A DNA stretch of 40,325 bases from an uncultured Arenicellaceae bacterium (GTDB lineage: Bacteria > Pseudomonadota > Gammaproteobacteria > Arenicellales > Arenicellaceae), in the NCBI GenBank assembly GCA_938002995.1, contig CALKZN010000013.1, positions 1-40,325 on the forward strand. Direction: 5' to 3'. Every line of letters begins with the position of its first letter. The first letter of the stretch is position 1. Under the pieces are notes generated by a model. It was not told the origin of the DNA and made no database searches. It saw nothing but the letters and a program-made list of their open reading frames with translations. Shown here one piece after another: positions 36,268 to 40,325 of the stretch. A program made the translations under genes and the position numbers.

Positions 36268-37584
36268 TTAAACAGCTTTCCCTAATACAAGGTTAGGCAG
36301 CCATAGTGCAATTTGCGGAAACAAACAAAGCAGAAGAATGCCAATGATCATGCAACACACAAAAGGCAAAGCTCCTTTAAGGATTGTTGTTAATTTAATA
36401 TCCGGGCAAATACCGTTAATCACATATAAATTCAAACCTACTGGCGGTGTAATTAACCCAATCTCCATATTGATTGTCAGAATAATGGCAAACCAATATG
36501 GATCAAAACCTGCAGAAATAATAATTGGTAGCAATATTGGAGCCGTCATTACAATCACTGCCACAGGGGGTAAAAAGAAGCCTGCGAATAAAAGAAATAA
36601 ATTAATCATTCCCATTAATACCCAACGATTGACATCGAGGGACGCAATTTCTTGAGCAACAGTTTGTGTGACGTATAAACTTGATAAGGTATAACTAAAT
36701 AAAGCACTCGCTCCAATAATCATCAAAATCATGACACTTTCTTTCATGCTCTCAGAAATAATTGCCCATAGCTTTTTCAAACTATACATTCTGTAGATAA
36801 CCATCGTTAAAACGATACAAAGAAAAGCGCCCACACCAGCGGCCTCTGAAGGCGTTGCAACACCTCCATATAATGCAAAAAGAACACCCACAATAATCAA
36901 TAAAAAAGGTGTAATTCTAGGTAAGACTTCTAATTTTTCTTTAAACGTATACGGACTAGCATTACTATTGAATGAATAACCATTCCTCTTAGCAGTAAAA
37001 AGAGCCCACGCCATGAATAAAGTAGTCAACATAACACCGGGTATAACACCGGCCAGAAATAATCTACCAATTGACGTTTCAGTGCTAATACCATAGACAA
37101 TCATTGTGATTGATGGAGGTATCAAAATGCCTAAAGTTCCTCCAGCAGCAATAGCTCCTGTTGCTAACCCTTCGGGATAACCTTTATCTCGCATCTCAGG
37201 GATACCCATTTTCCCAATTGCAGCACATGTTGCAGGAGAAGAACCGCTGAGAGCGGCAAATATTGAACAAGCGCCAATATTTGAAATAATCAGTCCGCCA
37301 GGAACTTTTTGGAGCCACCGATCAAGAGCACCATAAAGATCTTTACTAGCGGGAGATACCGCTATTGCGGCTCCCATTACAACAAACATTGGAATAGAAA
37401 CAAGCGTAAACTCATTAATGCTCGCAAACAGGCCTTCAGCTACAATTCCTAGTGATCCTATTCCTTCAAATATAACCAGAAACCCTACCGCTACAACTCC
37501 CATAGCAAATGCTACTGGTACACCAAAAGACAGTATTATGAATAATGAAATGGCAACTAATGCGCCAATAATTAGAGGTGTCAT
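36268..37584 (-). CDS. TRAP transporter large permease (DctM family)
   Basis: A 438-residue membrane protein with about 12-13 helices, the transport subunit of a tripartite ATP-independent periplasmic transporter driven by sodium ions. Family marks are L-F-I-I-L-S-F-G-V-P-V-A-F-A near 14-27, S-G-S-S-P-A-T-C-A-A-I-G near 113-124, I-L-I-P-P-S-I-T-M near 153-161, and the second-half P-P-V-G-L-N-L-Y-V near 377-385. It overlaps the small permease gene by 4 bases (ATGA), indicating translational coupling. Followed by matB, it corresponds by position to MatM of malonate transport clusters. The symbol is left blank because the substrate is inferred. Confidence 0.9.
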   Translation of the reverse strand: MTPLIIGALVAISLFIILSFGVPVAFAMGVVAVGFLVIFEGIGSLGIVAEGLFASINEFTLVSIPMFVVMGAAIAVSPASKDLYGALDRWLQKVPGGLIISNIGACSIFAALSGSSPATCAAIGKMGIPEMRDKGYPEGLATGAIAAGGTLGILIPPSITMIVYGISTETSIGRLFLAGVIPGVMLTTLFMAWALFTAKRNGYSFNSNASPYTFKEKLEVLPRITPFLLIIVGVLFALYGGVATPSEAAGVGAFLCIVLTMVIYRMYSLKKLWAIISESMKESVMILMIIGASALFSYTLSSLYVTQTVAQEIASLDVNRWVLMGMINLFLLFAGFFLPPVAVIVMTAPILLPIIISAGFDPYWFAIILTINMEIGLITPPVGLNLYVINGICPDIKLTTILKGALPFVCCMIIGILLLCLFPQIALWLPNLVLGKAV

Positions 37585-38099
37585 AAGTGGCCTCCCGGCT
37601 CAGTTCCAAAAGGCACTATTGTGTTATTTTTTAAGCACAGCGCATCTGCAAAATATTCAAGGGACATAAGAGTCATACCAATTGGCATCGCTAAATAGGG
37701 AATCCACATTGGAATTTCCCAAATAGTTTCAGATAACCAATTACCTGACCATGCTTCGTACCAAAGTTCCCAGCCTGTATAAGCAAAAATCGCAGAAAAG
37801 CTGAATGCAAAGAATATTGAAATAAACGCCAATACTTTTCTCCATCTTGGACTGGCATACATCGGCAGAAGATCAACGTTAACGTGCCCCTTTACTTGAG
37901 CTACATATGGTGCGCCGAAGAATGTTGCAGCGACCAAAGCGTAAGTTACAAAGTCAGTTTGCCAAATTGTTGAATCATTCAATACATATCGAATGAACAC
38001 CATTTGACACACAACTAGTATCGCTATCGCAATCAATGCTGCTGCAATTGCTCCACTCACTCTCGATAAAAACCTAATTATTAAAATAAAAGTATTCAA
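37581..38099 (-). CDS. TRAP transporter small permease (DctQ family)
   Basis: A 172-residue protein with four membrane helices, the small partner of the TRAP permease. Visible are a R-Y-V-L-N-D-S-T-I-W-Q-T-D-F segment near 35-48, the conserved Y-V-A-Q-V-K-G-H-V-N-V-D near 64-75, and a short C-terminal tail. The stop overlaps the start of the large permease gene by 4 bases. A strong terminator-like hairpin lies between this gene and the upstream binding-protein gene, so less of this protein than of the binding protein would be made. Confidence 0.88.
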   Translation of the reverse strand: MNTFILIIRFLSRVSGAIAAALIAIAILVVCQMVFIRYVLNDSTIWQTDFVTYALVAATFFGAPYVAQVKGHVNVDLLPMYASPRWRKVLAFISIFFAFSFSAIFAYTGWELWYEAWSGNWLSETIWEIPMWIPYLAMPIGMTLMSLEYFADALCLKNNTIVPFGTEPGGHL

Positions 38100-38110
38100 A
38101 ATAAACCCTC

Positions 38111-38143
38111 AAAAAAAAGACTGCACAAGCATTGCTCATGCAG
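38111..38143 (-). terminator. Terminator/attenuator between the TRAP binding-protein and permease genes
   Basis: On the minus strand CTGCATGAGC (38143-38134) pairs with GCTTGTGCAG (38130-38121) around a 3-base loop with two G-U pairs, and a run of eight T follows (38118-38111). It lies between the binding-protein stop (38165) and the small-permease start (38099), so it should let only part of the transcription through. Confidence 0.75.
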
Positions 38144-38164
38144 CCCAAATTAACAGTCATAAAT

Positions 38165-39172
38165 TTAATCCACCGATAAGGCTAAATTGATTAATTTATC
38201 GCCGTTGGGTACCTTTTCTGAAAAAACTTTGTAACTCGTTTCTTGCGCAATGGCACGCCATTTTTGAGCTTGTTCAGGAGTCATTTCTACAACTTTAACA
38301 CCCGATTTTTTAAAAGTATCAACTAATTTTTTATCTAAACCTTTCGCTTCTTTAAAAAAATAATCTTCAGCATTTTGGCCTGCAACTTTTAATTTAGCTT
38401 GTTGCTCAGGGTTCAACTTATCCCAGCTTTTCTTTGACATAAGTACTGGCTCATACATAAACCATAGAGCATTATCACCAGGGGCTGTTAAACACTTAAC
38501 TTGTTCATAAATCCTATATGAAACAAAGCTACCTGAACTAGTATTAGCAGCATCTAAAACGCCTGTTTGCATACCTGTATATATTTCCGAACTAGGCATT
38601 GAGGCAATTGTTGCTCCTGCTCCGGCTAACATTCTTTCGAAAGCTTTACCTGCGGCGCGAGTCGTCTGTCCCTTTGCATCACCGGGTTCAACAATACAAT
38701 TTTTCTTTGAAGCAAAACCACCCGCCAACCATGCATCAGCAAGTACAATAACTCCTGCATCATTAATGATTTTTTTGATCTCTCCCATGAATTCAGAATT
38801 ATTTAAACGTTTTGCATGATCATGGTTCTTTACTAAACCAGGCATCAATGTTGAATCAAACTCAGGATGCCTTCCAGCAGCATAAGCTAATGGAAATAGT
38901 GAAATATCCAATTGACCTTTTACCATTGCTCCCCATTGTTCTCTTGGTTTATATAGAGACTTACCAGGGTAGACTTTAATATCTAAATCAATACCTGCAG
39001 CATTAACTTCTTTTGCAATAATTTGCATCATTTCATCACGGACATCTCCTTTACCTCCAGGAAATTGATGTGATGCTTTTAATTGAGTTGCCCCTAATAC
39101 TGGGTTCATTATTGTTGATGCAACACAAAAACTAGCACCCATCGCCAACGCTATGCGTTTTGTTGAAAACAT
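38165..39172 (-). CDS. TRAP transporter substrate-binding protein (DctP family)
   Basis: A 335-residue periplasmic receptor with a signal peptide (M-F-S-T-K-R-I-A-L-A-M-G, hydrophobic core to about 24, cleavage near L-G-A). The two-lobe DctP fold is suggested by T-R-A-A-G-K-A-F near 160-167 with the conserved arginine that clamps the substrate carboxylate, and by the Q-T-G-V-L-D-A-A-N-T segment near 199-208. The start at 39172 has an excellent GGAGGTTAAGT ribosome site; 39211 would add 13 residues. It is the first gene of the minus-strand cluster, facing the GntR gene across 208 bases containing the candidate operator. Its ligand is inferred from the downstream matB to be malonate, methylmalonate or a related dicarboxylate. 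Confidence 0.9.
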   Translation of the reverse strand: MFSTKRIALAMGASFCVASTIMNPVLGATQLKASHQFPGGKGDVRDEMMQIIAKEVNAAGIDLDIKVYPGKSLYKPREQWGAMVKGQLDISLFPLAYAAGRHPEFDSTLMPGLVKNHDHAKRLNNSEFMGEIKKIINDAGVIVLADAWLAGGFASKKNCIVEPGDAKGQTTRAAGKAFERMLAGAGATIASMPSSEIYTGMQTGVLDAANTSSGSFVSYRIYEQVKCLTAPGDNALWFMYEPVLMSKKSWDKLNPEQQAKLKVAGQNAEDYFFKEAKGLDKKLVDTFKKSGVKVVEMTPEQAQKWRAIAQETSYKVFSEKVPNGDKLINLALSVD

Positions 39173-39200
39173 ACTTAACCTCCAAAAATTTAAGTTTATC

Positions 39201-39234
39201 GGTTGAATCATTATTAGTTACTATTATTTCAACC
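39201..39234 (-). other. Inverted repeat in the leader of the TRAP cluster
   Basis: GGTTGAA (39201-39207) and TTCAACC (39228-39234) form a perfect 7-bp inverted repeat with a 20-base A/T-rich loop, 28 bases upstream of the binding-protein start. It could be a leader stem or a regulator site; no known family recognised. Confidence 0.35.
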
Positions 39235-39279
39235 TTATTGAATAATATATAACACCAAATAAATACAAGTCAACTAATA

Positions 39280-39289
39280 TTGTATACAA
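39280..39289. promoter_or_regulatory. Candidate GntR-family operator TTGTATACAA
   Basis: A perfect 10-bp palindrome in the divergent region between the binding-protein gene (108 bases away) and the regulator (92 bases away). Its GTATAC centre fits the operator style of FCD-type GntR regulators. A second exact copy lies at 40176-40185 and a one-mismatch copy at 36251-36260. Confidence 0.6.
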
Positions 39290-39380
39290 AAATAGATATT
39301 CCTTAATACATGAATGTGAATTAGAATATTCTTATGAGCACATTCATTTACTGTGTTAAATATTTCATTTGGAGAGAATC

Positions 39381-40040
39381 ATGACAAAAGGCAGACATGC
39401 TGAATTAGTCCACCAACTCGAACGACAGATTATTACAGGCGAACTAAAACCTGGCAGCAGACTAGATGAAATGGCGCTAGCTAAACAATTTAATGTCTCT
39501 AGAACACCTGTTAGGGAAGCATTAATGCAATTAAATGCATCAGGCTTAATTCAATTGCGGCCAAGAAGAGGTGCTGTCGTTGCAAAAATTGATTTGAAAG
39601 CAATGCTTGAAATGTTCGAAGTTATGTCTGAATTAGAAGGTATGTGCGGAAGACTAGCGGCCAAACGAGCGAGCGACAATGAATTAGAAAAATTAAAAAA
39701 TGTGCATAGTAAAAGCCAAATAGCCGTTGATACCCATGATCTTGAGTTATATTACGAGCTCAATGTCGAACTGCACGAAACGATTTATTTAGCATGTAGA
39801 AATGACTTTCTTGTTCAGCAAACAACAACTCTCAGAAATCGTTTAGCGGCCTATCGTAGAGGCCAACTATTAAGTGGTAACAGAATTAATCAATCTTATG
39901 CAGAGCACGGAAAAATTATTGAAGCAATAACCAATCGAGATGAAAAATTAGCTAATGAACTTCTTCGAAGTCATATAATGATGCAAAGTGGTACTTTTAA
40001 TGACTTTATTGCGACCCTTCCAAAGGATTTACTAGAATAA
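39381..40040 (+). CDS. GntR-family (FCD) regulator of the TRAP/matB cluster
   Basis: A 219-residue transcription regulator with an N-terminal winged helix (about 5-68; L-A-K-Q-F-N-V-S-R-T-P-V-R-E-A-L recognition helix, then G-L-I-Q-L-R-P-R-R-G wing) and a C-terminal all-helical FCD ligand domain (about 75-205). The FCD metal-binding set is suggested by D in L-E-L-Y-Y-E-L-N, H-E-T-I-Y, and the later H-G-K-I-I-E-A-I and R-S-H-I-M. I chose the ATG at 39381 because GGAGAG lies 5 bases upstream; a TTG at 39369 would overlap that site. Divergent from the TRAP genes, it corresponds to MatR by position and probably responds to malonate, methylmalonate or a CoA derivative (inference). Confidence 0.9.
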   Translation: MTKGRHAELVHQLERQIITGELKPGSRLDEMALAKQFNVSRTPVREALMQLNASGLIQLRPRRGAVVAKIDLKAMLEMFEVMSELEGMCGRLAAKRASDNELEKLKNVHSKSQIAVDTHDLELYYELNVELHETIYLACRNDFLVQQTTTLRNRLAAYRRGQLLSGNRINQSYAEHGKIIEAITNRDEKLANELLRSHIMMQSGTFNDFIATLPKDLLE

Positions 40041-40061
40041 TGATATTCTCAAAAATAATAA

Positions 40062-40325
40062 TTATTTATAAAATAAATAACTGGAGATTTTTTTTGCAGC
40101 TTCATAAGGTGTAATTTTCTCTTCAGCGACCGCTTTATTCATTTCCATTTGTAGAGTGTTCATTTTTTCATTATTTTGTATACAATAATCCACCTCTTCA
40201 TATACAAGTTTTTTCATCCATTGAAGGTTTTGGCTTTTTCGTTTTACAAAAAATTGCTTTTCCACATGAGACTTATCAATACAGTCTTCAACAACCTTCC
40301 AAACCCTCTCAATATTATTGTTTTC
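40062..40325 (-). CDS. MeaB/ArgK-type GTPase, C-terminal end only (partial)
   Basis: The frame is open through the right edge; 87 residues of the C-terminus are visible. The sequence (W-K-V-V-E-D-C at the start, then K-R-K-S-Q-N-L-Q-W-M-K-K-L-V-Y-E-E-V, and an end with T-P-Y-E-A-A-K-K-I) matches the C-terminal helices of MeaB/ArgK, the G-protein chaperone that loads and protects adenosylcobalamin-dependent methylmalonyl-CoA mutase. The GTPase domain is outside the window, so the call rests on the tail alone. It converges with the regulator gene, 21 bases apart. If right, the mutase gene should lie just beyond the edge, and the cluster would send methylmalonyl-CoA to succinyl-CoA. Confidence 0.7.
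   Translation of the reverse strand, partial: ENNNIERVWKVVEDCIDKSHVEKQFFVKRKSQNLQWMKKLVYEEVDYCIQNNEKMNTLQMEMNKAVAEEKITPYEAAKKISSYLFYK

Overview
The window looks like chromosome from an AT-rich gammaproteobacterium, probably free-living and aquatic; I cannot name the genus. The main evidence is the left edge. There serS, crcB, lolA and ftsK lie on the minus strand with trxB nearby on the plus strand, which resembles the trxB/ftsK/lolA/rarA/serS neighbourhood of gammaproteobacteria, though rarA is absent. TtcA, a DUF1244 protein, a DksA/TraR-type zinc finger and Gram-negative envelope genes (LolA, porin) agree with this.

Layout. (1) 1-11 kb is housekeeping and redox: serS (start only), crcB, lolA, ftsK, an AspT-type aminotransferase, trxB, an Smr-domain gene, a DoxX-like membrane protein, the decayed remnant of an ECF sigma factor gene, two divergent msrA genes (one cytosolic, one exported), a DksA/TraR zinc finger, ttcA and DUF1244. 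(2) 11-21.6 kb is a phosphate block: a porin, a large periplasmic phytase-like protein, a divergent PhoX phosphatase, a small lipoprotein, a Pit transporter with its DUF47/PhoU-like partner, and phoB-phoR. Pho-box-like sites with the same geometry (18-bp box, 10-bp spacer, -10) precede phoB, phoX and, more weakly, the porin. A five-copy 12-bp tandem repeat lies between the phytase-like gene and phoX. (3) 21.6-24.6 kb holds a TSUP permease, an FMN-dependent alpha-hydroxy-acid dehydrogenase and an EamA transporter.

(4) 24.6-33.1 kb is the least ordinary part. Three tandem paralogous secreted beta-helix proteins are followed on the same strand by a lipoprotein with an STN-like domain and then an STT3/PglB-type membrane oligosaccharyltransferase homologue carrying the WWDYG signature. 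This is the best candidate here for an undescribed surface or glycosylation system. (5) 33.2-40.3 kb is a dicarboxylate cluster: an alpha/beta hydrolase, a YiiD-type hotdog thioesterase, a MatB-type malonyl/methylmalonyl-CoA synthetase, a three-part TRAP transporter and a divergent GntR/FCD regulator with a palindromic candidate operator. The 3' end of a MeaB-type GTPase gene runs off the right edge. Together these suggest import of malonate or methylmalonate, activation to the CoA ester and, if the MeaB partner mutase follows, entry to succinyl-CoA.

No tRNA, rRNA, CRISPR array, insertion sequence or prophage gene was recognised. Functional calls come from motifs and recalled family knowledge; no database search was possible.
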